Shown one piece after another: positions 1 through 6,879 of a stretch of 7,076 nucleotides of DNA. Numbering within the stretch: position 1 is the stretch's first letter; every line of letters starts with the position of its first letter. The stretch is from Bryobacteraceae bacterium (GTDB lineage: Bacteria > Acidobacteriota > Terriglobia > Bryobacterales > Bryobacteraceae): positions 1-7,076 of the forward strand of contig JANXXV010000326.1 in the NCBI GenBank assembly GCA_025350445.1, read 5' to 3'. Both the position numbers and the translations under genes were made by a program. A model generated the notes under the pieces. It did not search any database. It had not been told where the DNA came from and was given only the letters and a program-made list of their open reading frames with translations.

Positions 1-1377
1 GGCCTGCCGCGCGCGCAGCAAATATTCCCAAGCCCTGTTGTCTTCCTCGGCGCCGATCCAGACATCGAAGTTGGCGTTAATCCAGGAACCGGGGAAGATA
101 TGATCGATCTTGTGCGGCTCCACTTTGGTTAGCGCTTCAGAGACCGTGAGCGCGCTCATACGTGGATCGTCCGCGATACGGCGATAGAGCTCGCGCAGGA
201 ACGGGCGACCGCTCTCTTCGTAGTATTCCCATGCGTTTTCGCCATCGAGGATGATGGGCACCAGCGCATCGCGTCCGCCGGCAAGAATGCCATGGCAATT
301 CTCGCGGATGCGATCCAGAAAATGGTTTGCCGCCTCTGCCGCCCCCATTCTCGCGTAGACGAAGCCGATCAGATCGCTGAGGTAATGATCCCGGAAAACC
401 ACGTGCATCTCATGACCGCCTTGCGACCACAGGTAAGGACGATAGGTCAGATTCGCATCGGCGCCGTGGTGCAGCGTGCGGCCCAGCACGCCGTTATCGG
501 TGGCCACCCAGCGGAACCCGCTCTCGGCGGCCAGATGGAACACTTCATCCGATACGGAGCCTTCCGAAGGCCAGAGCCCGACCGCCGGGCTTCCCAGCTT
601 CTGTTGCATGTATTCGCGCGAGCGTTGCAACTGATCCCGTGCATCGTTCGGATACCGGAAGCGGGATGGGAGCGAAACGTATGGATGCGAGATCTCCGCG
701 ATATTGGAATCGCAAAGCAGCGGTAGGATCGGATGATAAAACGGTGTGGTGGAAACTTCGATTTGTCCCTTCGCGGCGAACTCGGAGTACACGGGCAGCA
801 CCTTGCCCATCACCTCCGTTTGCTTGCGGCCCAAGATCTGCTGGTCTTCCATCGAATACTCCCGGCCCTTCGCCACCAGCCCGCGGATGTCTGCATCCTT
901 AACAAGAAATTCTTCGTCGAACCACGCCAGTTGGGAGAGCACCTGTAGATCCCGAAAGCCCTGCGCGCCGAAACTCTGCCGCACTTTGGCCACATTCGTT
1001 CCCGCCGATTGCCAGAGGTTATACAACTCGCCGTAGCGCGGATAGCGGTAGATCATCCTTGCCACGTTCGCCTGAAAGAAATACTGTAGGATGAACGATT
1101 GTTCGGCCTCGGAGAGTTGCTCGGCTGGTTTGAGCGCCGCGCGGAGAAATGCATCCTGCGCCTTTCCGCTTGCGTATTCCTCAATCTGCACCATCATGGA
1201 CGGCACCAGATTGAAAGTCTGATGAACGCTGGGGAAATCCTCCAGCACTTTCACCATGCCGTAGTAATCCTTCAGGCCGTGCATGCGGGTCCATGGCAAT
1301 TTATACTCGCCGGAAACCAAGTCCTTATAAAACGGCTGGTGCATGTGCCAGACAAAGCAGAGGTAGATGTGCTGCAT
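1..1377 (-). CDS. Glycoside hydrolase family 57 protein (alpha-amylase/amylopullulanase-like), C-terminus missing at window edge
   Basis: Retaining alpha-glucan hydrolase or transferase of family GH57, probably cytoplasmic since no signal peptide is visible. The frame is open for 459 codons from ATG at 1377 to the window edge. Visible family regions are HQP at residues 13-15 (region 1), GQIEVSTTPFYHP at 204-216 (region 2), GLWPSEGSVSDE at 267-278 with E272 as the expected nucleophile (region 3), and ILDGENAWE at 376-384 with D378 as the expected acid/base (region 4). A segment containing PGSWINANF (429-437) follows. Region 5 and the C-terminal helical part lie outside the window; relatives with this layout usually have about 700 residues. 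The start is well supported: AAAGGGA lies just upstream and touches the stop codon of the preceding lipoprotein gene, 8 bases away, so it is probably the third gene of a nadE-led operon. Both catalytic residues are present, so activity is expected. The exact specificity (alpha-amylase, branching or debranching) cannot be read from this part. Confidence 0.9.
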   Translation of the reverse strand, partial: MQHIYLCFVWHMHQPFYKDLVSGEYKLPWTRMHGLKDYYGMVKVLEDFPSVHQTFNLVPSMMVQIEEYASGKAQDAFLRAALKPAEQLSEAEQSFILQYFFQANVARMIYRYPRYGELYNLWQSAGTNVAKVRQSFGAQGFRDLQVLSQLAWFDEEFLVKDADIRGLVAKGREYSMEDQQILGRKQTEVMGKVLPVYSEFAAKGQIEVSTTPFYHPILPLLCDSNIAEISHPYVSLPSRFRYPNDARDQLQRSREYMQQKLGSPAVGLWPSEGSVSDEVFHLAAESGFRWVATDNGVLGRTLHHGADANLTYRPYLWSQGGHEMHVVFRDHYLSDLIGFVYARMGAAEAANHFLDRIRENCHGILAGGRDALVPIILDGENAWEYYEESGRPFLRELYRRIADDPRMSALTVSEALTKVEPHKIDHIFPGSWINANFDVWIGAEEDNRAWEYLLRARQA

Positions 1378-1385
1378 GAATCCCT

Positions 1386-3869
1386 TTAGTTGGAGAAGAA
1401 ACTCCGGACCGGAGCCGGAGGGTCCGATTTCCGGATGTTGCGCCAGAGGATGTCGTTCAGCTCATCGTCGTCTACCTGGTCGGCTTGGCTGAAGTCCATT
1501 TTATTAGAGCGGGCGGCGGCAGCGGTTGCCGCCGGATTTCGTTGGTCCAACGCAATCTTCGGTTTTTCCGCAGTGTAGTTTGCGGTGTTTGGCGGAGTTG
1601 CGAACGCAGCCGACATCGGCCGCGCCCCTGCATCGAAGTGTGTCATGGGCCGGAGTCCTAATATCAGCTCCATGGTTCGCAGCATCGACGTAGTGTTGTA
1701 CATGTTGCTGTCGACGATACCGCGGTGAGTGTACGGCGATATCACAAACGCGGGCGAGCGGTGTGAGTCCACGTGATCCGGTCCGTTCTGTGCGTCGTCT
1801 TCCAAAACGAAGATCGCGGTATTCGCCCAGAACTTGCTCTTCGAAACAGCTTCCACAATCATGCCGAGCGCGTAGTCGTTATCCGCGGCCATCGAGAGCG
1901 GGCTCAGCTTGTCCGCCGCCGCTCCATAAGTATGGTCGTTTCCCAGCCGCATGAAGATAAGTTTCGGCATTTTGCTTTGTGCTTCAAACTCCGCCAGCTC
2001 TTTGATGAAGACCTTGGCGCGCTCAGCGTCCGCGTACTCCAGGTCGAACCCGCGATACGCCATGTTCGTGTAGCGCGCCAGCGTGTCGTCTTTCACGTTG
2101 GCCACCTGTGCGCTGCCCGCCGCGGGCGCAGGCGTTACGTTCGTCGTCCACCAGCCGTAATTGCGCATGGAGATACCAGCGGAAGCCGCATTCGTCCAGA
2201 GGTAACCGGCCGGCGGACGCGTGGCTGCTTCGGTCCCTTCATAGTCATAGAGCTTGCGGCGGCCGCCGTAGCTGTTCGGCCACATCTTTTGCACATAGTC
2301 GTTTGCAATTGCCGCAGCCGACCAGTTGTGTCCATCGGCACTCACGTCGGCGTTCACGTAGAAGTTGTCGAACAGCACAAATTCCCGTGCCAGCTTGTGA
2401 TGGTTCGGCGTCACCTGTTCGCCAAACAGAACCAGTGACGGATCGCTGTTGCCCCTTCCAACATCGCCCAGAACCTGATCGTAGGTGCGATTTTCTTTCA
2501 CGATGTAGATGACGTGTTCCACCGGCGTTGGGTCGCCGGGATGCGAAGGAACGGGATTGCCCGGGCCCGTATTGACACCATCCATGAACTCGTCGCGGTA
2601 AGGCGAATTCAGCAGCACGGCCTTGGTGTACTGCTTTAGCTGATCGTCATTGAACGGGTCTACGATCGATACCGAACCCGTTTGAATCGCGCCCACATAT
2701 TCGATCGAGGTTCCGCCCAAATGCACAGCGGCCGCGCGCTTGCTTGGGTTCGGTCCTTTGGGATTGGGGTAGCTTCGCGCTCCCCGGCCATTCACAATCG
2801 CCAGGCGTCCATCGGCCATTGATCGCACCGCCGTAGGATACCAACCGGATGGCACGAAACCCATGACGCGGCTCCGCTGTTCGGAGACGTCGGCCACCGC
2901 CACCGCGTTCGCATCCGAACACACGACGTAGAGCAGGCTTTGGTCCGCACTCAACGCCAGCGCCGTGGGAGTCATGCCCAGCGGATGCCGCGGCGTCATG
3001 GCGATGTTGATCGTCTCAATCATCCGCAGTTCTTTCGATTCCGAGACGCCAATCACATAAACACTGTTTGTATTTGCCGCCGACACAAAAAGCCGCCCTG
3101 CCCACTGCGCCTGCTCTTCACCCTGTTCTTCTTTCTTGCGGTCGCGCCAGACCATGTCAGTAGGATGCTGCCCCATGCGGACCGCACCCAGCTTCTCCCC
3201 GGTATCGGCGCGGTGATGGTACACCGTTCCATCCACCCAACTGGAGACGAAATACGTCTTGCCGTCGGGATGAAACAAAATCCTGTATGGCCTGCGGCCG
3301 GTGGGGAATTTCTCAATCACCCGGCCGGATTTCGGATTGATGACGTGAACCGCATCCTGAAAGAGACTGGCCGCATAGATCAGCCGTCCGTCCGGACTGA
3401 CCGCGACATCGCCCACGAAATCGGCGGGCTTGCGGTCCGCCTCCGGCACGATAGCGAACGTTCGCGTGAGCGCCATCTTTCCGTCCGGCGCGAAGGAAAA
3501 TTCGTAAACGCACGCGCGCGAGCCGCCGCCCACGTAGACAAACTTTCCGTTCGGCGAAAACGCAAGTCCCAGCCAGCCATCCTGCACTGGTGTCCGGCCG
3601 ATCTCTTGCGCCGTGGCCGCATCGAGCACGCTGATGCTGGGCGGCATGTAACCGGCATTCAGAATCAGCAGATACTTCTTGTCCGGAGACAAGGCCGAAG
3701 ACATTGGGAAGTTGCCCAGCGCGACTTGCCGGCCCGCGGGCATCACCCGCCATCCGCTATTCAAGAGAAAGCCGCCATTCGGATGCGGCCCAACCTGCTC
3801 CCTGGGCGGAGTTTCAGAGGACAGGCACGCGGCAAGCGCGAGAACCGACAGCAACGCAAGAATCTTCAT
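1386..3869 (-). CDS. Lipoprotein with N-terminal YncE-like beta-propeller and C-terminal alkaline-phosphatase-superfamily phosphoesterase
   Basis: An 827-residue envelope protein. The N-terminus MKILALLSVLALAAC is a lipoprotein signal with lipobox LAAC, so Cys15 should be lipidated after signal peptidase II cleavage. Residues about 45-405 form a YncE/SMP-30-like beta-propeller, shown by repeated blade signatures such as LSPDKKYLLIL (60-70), FSPNGKFVYVG (104-114), VSPDGRLIYAA (157-167), FHPDGKTYFVS (199-209) and LSADQSLLYVV (306-316). From about 451 to 740 there is a phosphoesterase domain of the PF04185 type: EHVIYIVKENRTYDQVLG (451-468) with the family's Glu-Asn pair (E459, N460), ADGHNW (511-516), RLGNDHTYG (641-649), and LEDDAQNGPDHVDSHR (689-704), which supplies Asp/His metal ligands. 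The architecture matches proteins annotated as bifunctional YncE/alkaline phosphatase family; the substrate is unknown. The start overlaps the nadE stop by 4 bases (ATGA), and AAAGG lies 8 bases upstream, so translational coupling is likely. A charged stretch (RDRKKEEQGEEQ, 242-253) looks like an exposed loop in the propeller. The fold assignment is firm; the biological role is not. Confidence 0.9.
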   Translation of the reverse strand: MKILALLSVLALAACLSSETPPREQVGPHPNGGFLLNSGWRVMPAGRQVALGNFPMSSALSPDKKYLLILNAGYMPPSISVLDAATAQEIGRTPVQDGWLGLAFSPNGKFVYVGGGSRACVYEFSFAPDGKMALTRTFAIVPEADRKPADFVGDVAVSPDGRLIYAASLFQDAVHVINPKSGRVIEKFPTGRRPYRILFHPDGKTYFVSSWVDGTVYHHRADTGEKLGAVRMGQHPTDMVWRDRKKEEQGEEQAQWAGRLFVSAANTNSVYVIGVSESKELRMIETINIAMTPRHPLGMTPTALALSADQSLLYVVCSDANAVAVADVSEQRSRVMGFVPSGWYPTAVRSMADGRLAIVNGRGARSYPNPKGPNPSKRAAAVHLGGTSIEYVGAIQTGSVSIVDPFNDDQLKQYTKAVLLNSPYRDEFMDGVNTGPGNPVPSHPGDPTPVEHVIYIVKENRTYDQVLGDVGRGNSDPSLVLFGEQVTPNHHKLAREFVLFDNFYVNADVSADGHNWSAAAIANDYVQKMWPNSYGGRRKLYDYEGTEAATRPPAGYLWTNAASAGISMRNYGWWTTNVTPAPAAGSAQVANVKDDTLARYTNMAYRGFDLEYADAERAKVFIKELAEFEAQSKMPKLIFMRLGNDHTYGAAADKLSPLSMAADNDYALGMIVEAVSKSKFWANTAIFVLEDDAQNGPDHVDSHRSPAFVISPYTHRGIVDSNMYNTTSMLRTMELILGLRPMTHFDAGARPMSAAFATPPNTANYTAEKPKIALDQRNPAATAAAARSNKMDFSQADQVDDDELNDILWRNIRKSDPPAPVRSFFSN

Positions 3870-5515
3870 TCAGAGAACCTTTGCGCGATTGGAAAGCGCC
3901 GTCCCATTCCAAATGCCTTGGTAGTAACCTTCAAGCCAGGCGCGGCCTGCTGGCGTTTGTATTCGTTGCGATCCACTTTGTTGATGATGTCGCGCACCAG
4001 ATCCACGTTCACATTCATCTCAGCCGCAATCTGCCGCGGCGATTGCGTGTCTTCCACGTAGCCCTTTAGTATTCGATCGAGCACGGCGTAGTCGGGCAGG
4101 GAATCGGTGTCCTTCTGATCGGCCCGTAACTCGGCGGACGGAGGCTTGGTGAAAACGCTTTCCGGAATGGCATTATTGTGCCTCGCATTAGCCACGCGGG
4201 AAAGTTCGTAGACCAGCGTCTTTGGAACATCGCTGATCACCGCCAGCCCGCCGCACATGTCGCCGTAAAGAGTGCAGTATCCCACCGCCAACTCGCTCTT
4301 GTTGCCGGTGGTTAGCACCAGCGCGCCGGTCTTGTTGGAAAGCGCCATCAGCGTTACGCCCCGCAGACGGGACTGCAAGTTCTCTTCGGTAACATCGGCC
4401 GCGGCGCCGTGAAACAGGGGTTGCAATATCTCAAGGAAGCGGTCGTAGACGCCGGTGATAGTTGCCATCTCAAAGCGAATGCCGAGGCTATCCGCCATCG
4501 CTCGCGCGTCCGTTACGCTGCCCGGCGACGAATACGGTCCAGGCATACCTACGCCCGTGACATTTTCTCTTCCTACCGCATCCACCGCGATGGCCGCGGT
4601 CAGAGATGAATCGATGCCGCCGCTTAGTCCGATCAACACTTTGCGGAAGCCGCACTTGCGAATGTAGTCGCGCGTGCCGGCTACCAGCGCCTCGTAGACG
4701 GCCTCGCATTCCCGCTCCAGATTCTGATTTTGATCGCCTTCGCCGGTAACCGTGTCAACCAGAACCAGGTCGTCGGCGAACGATGCCGCCGAGGCGATCA
4801 CGTTTCCGGCGGCATCCATTGCGAAGCTGCTGCCATCGAACACCAGATGATCGTTGCCGCCCACCTGATTCACATACGCTACCGGGATCTTGTACCGTTG
4901 CGCCGTGGCCTGAAACAGTTCGCGCCGCAACTGGCGTTTCCCCATGTGATAGGGGGAAGCGTTAATGCTGATCAGGATTTGCGCGCCCGATTGCACCAGC
5001 TCTTCCACCGGATCGCGTTGATAGAGCGGCCGTTCCCAGAACTGTTTATCGTTCCACGCATCTTCGCAAATGGTTACCGCGATGCGCGTGCCGCGCAATG
5101 TGCAGATCATCTGTTGGTCGGCCGGAAGAAAGTAGCGCCCCTCGTCGAATACGTCGTAGGTGGGCAGCAACATCTTGTCTTGCCGGAAGACGATTTTTCC
5201 GCGTTCGATCACGGCCGCACTGTTCACTGCCTGTTTGCCCGAGCTCACCCGCGACCGGCTGACGTATCCGGCGATGATGGCAAGGTCAAGATCCGCGGTA
5301 GCGGCTGCCAGTTCGTCCAGACTCTGCGCGGTGCGCGCCAGGAAACTTTCCTTCTCCACCAGATCGCGCGGAGGGTAGCCGGTAAGCGAAAGCTCGGGGA
5401 ACGCAATGATGTCCGCCTGCCGTCCGGCAGCCCTGCGGGCTGCGTCTACCATAAGGCGGACATTCCCAGGCAGGTCGCCCACAGTGCTGTTGATCTGCCC
5501 GAGAACGATTCTCAT
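3866..5515 (-). CDS. nadE: Glutamine-dependent NAD+ synthetase
   Basis: Catalyses the last step of NAD+ biosynthesis: ATP-dependent amidation of nicotinate adenine dinucleotide, using ammonia released from glutamine in the cytosol. Taken from ATG 5515 the product has 549 residues, normal for the two-domain form. The N-terminal nitrilase-type glutaminase domain carries the Glu-Lys-Cys triad: E41 in FPELSLTGYPPRDL, K114 in QDKMLLPTYDVFDE and C150 in TICEDAW. The C-terminal synthetase domain carries the ATP pyrophosphatase loop LSGGIDSS (297-304), then TTGNKSELAVGYCTLYGDM (402-420), KPPSAELR (457-464), and a typical family end, TTKAFGMGRRFPIAQRF. The frame could start farther upstream (ATG at 5560 or 5527), but family members begin with an MRI-x-L-x-QIN-type sequence, which places the start at 5515; a weak GGA lies 7 bases before it. 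It is the first gene of the minus-strand unit and overlaps the next gene by 4 bases. Confidence 0.96.
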   Translation of the reverse strand: MRIVLGQINSTVGDLPGNVRLMVDAARRAAGRQADIIAFPELSLTGYPPRDLVEKESFLARTAQSLDELAAATADLDLAIIAGYVSRSRVSSGKQAVNSAAVIERGKIVFRQDKMLLPTYDVFDEGRYFLPADQQMICTLRGTRIAVTICEDAWNDKQFWERPLYQRDPVEELVQSGAQILISINASPYHMGKRQLRRELFQATAQRYKIPVAYVNQVGGNDHLVFDGSSFAMDAAGNVIASAASFADDLVLVDTVTGEGDQNQNLERECEAVYEALVAGTRDYIRKCGFRKVLIGLSGGIDSSLTAAIAVDAVGRENVTGVGMPGPYSSPGSVTDARAMADSLGIRFEMATITGVYDRFLEILQPLFHGAAADVTEENLQSRLRGVTLMALSNKTGALVLTTGNKSELAVGYCTLYGDMCGGLAVISDVPKTLVYELSRVANARHNNAIPESVFTKPPSAELRADQKDTDSLPDYAVLDRILKGYVEDTQSPRQIAAEMNVNVDLVRDIINKVDRNEYKRQQAAPGLKVTTKAFGMGRRFPIAQRFSE

Positions 5516-5555
5516 CTGAAATTCCATTGTACCGATGGGATAATGACTAAGTGAA
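5516..5555. promoter_or_regulatory. Compact divergent promoter region between nadE and the PpiC gene (putative)
   Basis: Only 35 bases separate the two divergent start codons, so the promoters must lie here or inside the opposing genes. By eye, the minus strand offers TACAAT (5531-5526, one mismatch to TATAAT) with TTCACT 18 bases upstream (5555-5550). The plus strand offers GATAAT (5539-5544) with CTGAAA 17 bases upstream (5516-5521). Both pairs would start transcripts very close to, or at, the start codons. The hexamers are imperfect and the sigma factor of this organism is unknown, so this is a suggestion from spacing and sequence only. Confidence 0.35.
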
Positions 5556-6546
5556 CCCAATCAAATCTGTTGCACTTTGTGTGTCTGCCGGGATACTGTC
5601 CGCTCAGACACCGCCCGCGGCCGCCCCGAAGCCGAAAGCGCCTGCCGCCGCGGTGAAACCGGCGGGAACCACTCCGAAGGCGCCCGCCACAACCACCGCC
5701 GCCCCCAAGACCCCGGTGGCCAAGACGCCCGTGAAAAAGGCCGCCGTTCCGGATGGCAAAGTAGTACTGACCATTGGAACGGAAAAGATTACCGACAAGC
5801 AGTTCGATTCTTTCGTGGAAGCCTTGCCTGAGCAGGTCAAGGCGCAGGCGAAAGGCCCCATGAAGCGGCAGATCGCCGAACAGATGGTGCGCGTCCGGCT
5901 GCTATCGGCGGAAGCGAAGAAACGCGGCATCGACAAAGAACCCGGCTTCGTGGCCAAGGCAGCTTTTCAGTACGACAATCTGCTGGCCGGCGAACTGTTC
6001 GCGGATATGCAGAAGGAAGTGAAGAGCGACGATGCGGCGCTGCAAAAGTATTTCGATGCCCATAAGCAGGAACTGGAATTTGTGCAGGCACGCCACATTC
6101 TAATCCGCTATAAGGGTTCGGCGGTGCCTATGAGGGAAGGGCAGAAGGAACTGACCGAAGAAGAGTCGCTAGCCAAGGCGACGGATCTGCGGAAGAAGAT
6201 TATGGCCGGGGAAGATTTCGCCAAGCTCGCCAAGGCCGAGTCCGACGATGTCGGTTCCGGCAATGTGGGTGGCGACCTGGGTAATTTCAAGCGCGGCCAA
6301 ATGGTGCCGGCGTTTGAACAGGCCGCTTTCGCGGCGAAGCTGAACGAAGTGACTGAGCCGGTGAAGACGCAGTTCGGCTACCACATCATCAAGGTGGAGA
6401 AGCGCGCCGACTTCAACGAGTTGAAGCCTGATTTGGAGAAGCGCGTGAAGCCGGATGCCGCCCGCGAACAGGTGGAAGACTTCCGCAAGAAGGCGACGGT
6501 TACCTTCGACGAAGGATTCTTCGGTCCAGAGCCGCCTAAGCCGTAG
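5551..6546 (+). CDS. Exported PpiC-type (parvulin) peptidyl-prolyl cis-trans isomerase, SurA/PrsA-like
   Basis: Envelope foldase that should isomerise X-Pro bonds in secreted or outer-membrane proteins. The 331-residue product starts at GTG 5551. An in-frame TAA directly precedes the GTG, so no longer start is possible, and GGGA lies 10 bases upstream. Residues 1-19 (MNPIKSVALCVSAGILSAQ) look like a short signal peptide, with probable cleavage near A18/Q19. Residues about 20-68 form a low-complexity Pro/Ala/Lys/Thr linker. Residues about 70-170 resemble the helical SurA-type N-terminal chaperone domain (TEKITDKQFDSFVEALP, MKRQIAEQMVRVRLL). The parvulin domain spans about 177-284: VQARHILIRYKG, then LRKKIMAGEDFAKLAKAESDD, GGDLGNFKRGQMVPAFEQAAF and TQFGYHIIKVEKR, with the family's conserved His residues at H182 and H278. 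It diverges from nadE and is followed by a terminator, so it is probably transcribed alone. The domain call is firm; the signal peptide is short, so its exact cleavage and any membrane retention are less certain. Confidence 0.92.
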   Translation: MNPIKSVALCVSAGILSAQTPPAAAPKPKAPAAAVKPAGTTPKAPATTTAAPKTPVAKTPVKKAAVPDGKVVLTIGTEKITDKQFDSFVEALPEQVKAQAKGPMKRQIAEQMVRVRLLSAEAKKRGIDKEPGFVAKAAFQYDNLLAGELFADMQKEVKSDDAALQKYFDAHKQELEFVQARHILIRYKGSAVPMREGQKELTEEESLAKATDLRKKIMAGEDFAKLAKAESDDVGSGNVGGDLGNFKRGQMVPAFEQAAFAAKLNEVTEPVKTQFGYHIIKVEKRADFNELKPDLEKRVKPDAAREQVEDFRKKATVTFDEGFFGPEPPKP

Positions 6547-6591
6547 TTGTCGTTACGGGCTTGGCACGCGCGATTGATCCGGCGCTGAAGG

Positions 6592-6628
6592 GCTGCCGGA
6601 TCGCGGTTTTTCGGCAGCGTTGTTTTTT
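6592..6628 (+). terminator. Rho-independent terminator of the PpiC gene
   Basis: GCTGCCG (6592-6598) pairs perfectly with CGGCAGC (6612-6618). A G-U and an A-U pair extend the stem inward to 9 pairs, leaving a 9-base loop (6601-6609). The stem is followed by GTTGTTTTTT (6619-6628). It starts 46 bases after the PpiC stop codon and is in the right orientation to end that transcript. On the opposite strand the hairpin is not followed by a T-run, so it should act in one direction only. Confidence 0.75.
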
Positions 6629-6710
6629 GGCACGGTGGTGGCTTCCTGGTTGTCAAAGAGCTAAGTCGAAGAACTACGTCAAAGCACTGCGCCAGCGATT
6701 GTTTATTCCT
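6629..6710. other. Intergenic spacer without recognisable gene
   Basis: This stretch lies between the PpiC terminator and the small transposable element. I see no ribosome-binding site with a credible reading frame, no RNA gene and no strong hairpin. A possible reading frame from ATG-like codons near 6561 to 6788 crosses the terminator and the mobile element and has no coding character. On the minus strand the stretch contains a TAA (6705-6703) that would have ended the right-hand reading frame before the element inserted. Confidence 0.5.
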
Positions 6711-6715
6711 TTAAT
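6711..6715. repeat. Target-site duplication, left copy (TTAAT)
   Basis: TTAAT directly abuts the left inverted repeat and is repeated immediately outside the right inverted repeat (6880-6884). A five-base AT-rich direct repeat exactly flanking a pair of inverted repeats is the expected footprint of a transposition event. Confidence 0.75.
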
Positions 6716-6733
6716 CCTAAAAACGGCAGTTGG
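6716..6733 (+). repeat. Left terminal inverted repeat of the MITE-like element
   Basis: Eighteen bases matching the right end in inverted orientation at 17 positions; the single difference is T versus C at the sixteenth base from the outer end. Similarity stops abruptly after base 18. Confidence 0.8.
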
Positions 6734-6861
6734 ACTGTCCGAGCGTGGATTGTCCCTATCGAATCAGATACTTTCAACTGCTGCGTAGTGCACCTCTTGG
6801 GTGAGAAGCCCTGTGCTTCCACATAGTTGAGGGCAATGGGCGTCTTGGGTTTAAGGCGCAA

Positions 6862-6879
6862 CCGACTGCCGTTTTTAGG
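6862..6879 (-). repeat. Right terminal inverted repeat of the MITE-like element
   Basis: Inverted partner of 6716-6733. On the minus strand its outermost bases (CCTAA) supply the stop codon now used by the reading frame that enters from the right edge of the window. Confidence 0.8.

Larger units (their letters stand above)
6716..6879. mobile_element. MITE-like non-autonomous element, 164 bp, with 18-bp terminal inverted repeats
   Basis: The left end (6716-6733) reads CCTAAAAACGGCAGTTGG, and the reverse complement of the right end (6862-6879) reads CCTAAAAACGGCAGTCGG, so 17 of 18 positions agree. TTAAT flanks both ends directly. The 128-bp interior is too short for a transposase and holds no credible gene, so the element must be mobilised by a transposase encoded elsewhere. 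Ends beginning CCT and a short AT-rich 4-5 bp duplication are features of the IS1380 family (ISEcp1 also has CCTA-type ends and 5-bp duplications); assignment to that family is an inference. The well-preserved duplication and repeats suggest a fairly recent insertion. No transposase gene is in the window. Confidence 0.75.

Noticed and set aside
480..515. In the GH57 protein the motif WVATDN (290-295) has Asn where many relatives have Glu, suggesting loss of the catalytic nucleophile.
   Set aside because: The nucleophile of this family lies in the earlier WPSE motif (E272 here), which is intact, and the acid/base Asp (D378 in LDGEN) is also present. The Asn is an ordinary variation at a non-catalytic position.
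292..726. Long plus-strand open frame opposite the GH57 gene.
   Set aside because: It is a shadow of the conserved minus-strand GH57 frame, which carries all the family motifs. The same applies to the long plus-strand frames opposite the lipoprotein gene (about 2940-4061) and nadE (about 4730-5554).
5516..5560. Upstream ATG starts for nadE at 5560 or 5527.
   Set aside because: They would add residues not seen in the family N-terminus, and the 5560 start would overlap the PpiC start. ATG 5515 gives the canonical beginning.
6561..6788. Plus-strand open frame of 75 codons after the PpiC gene.
   Set aside because: It runs through the terminator hairpin and into the mobile element, lacks a ribosome-binding site and resembles no family; it is treated as chance.
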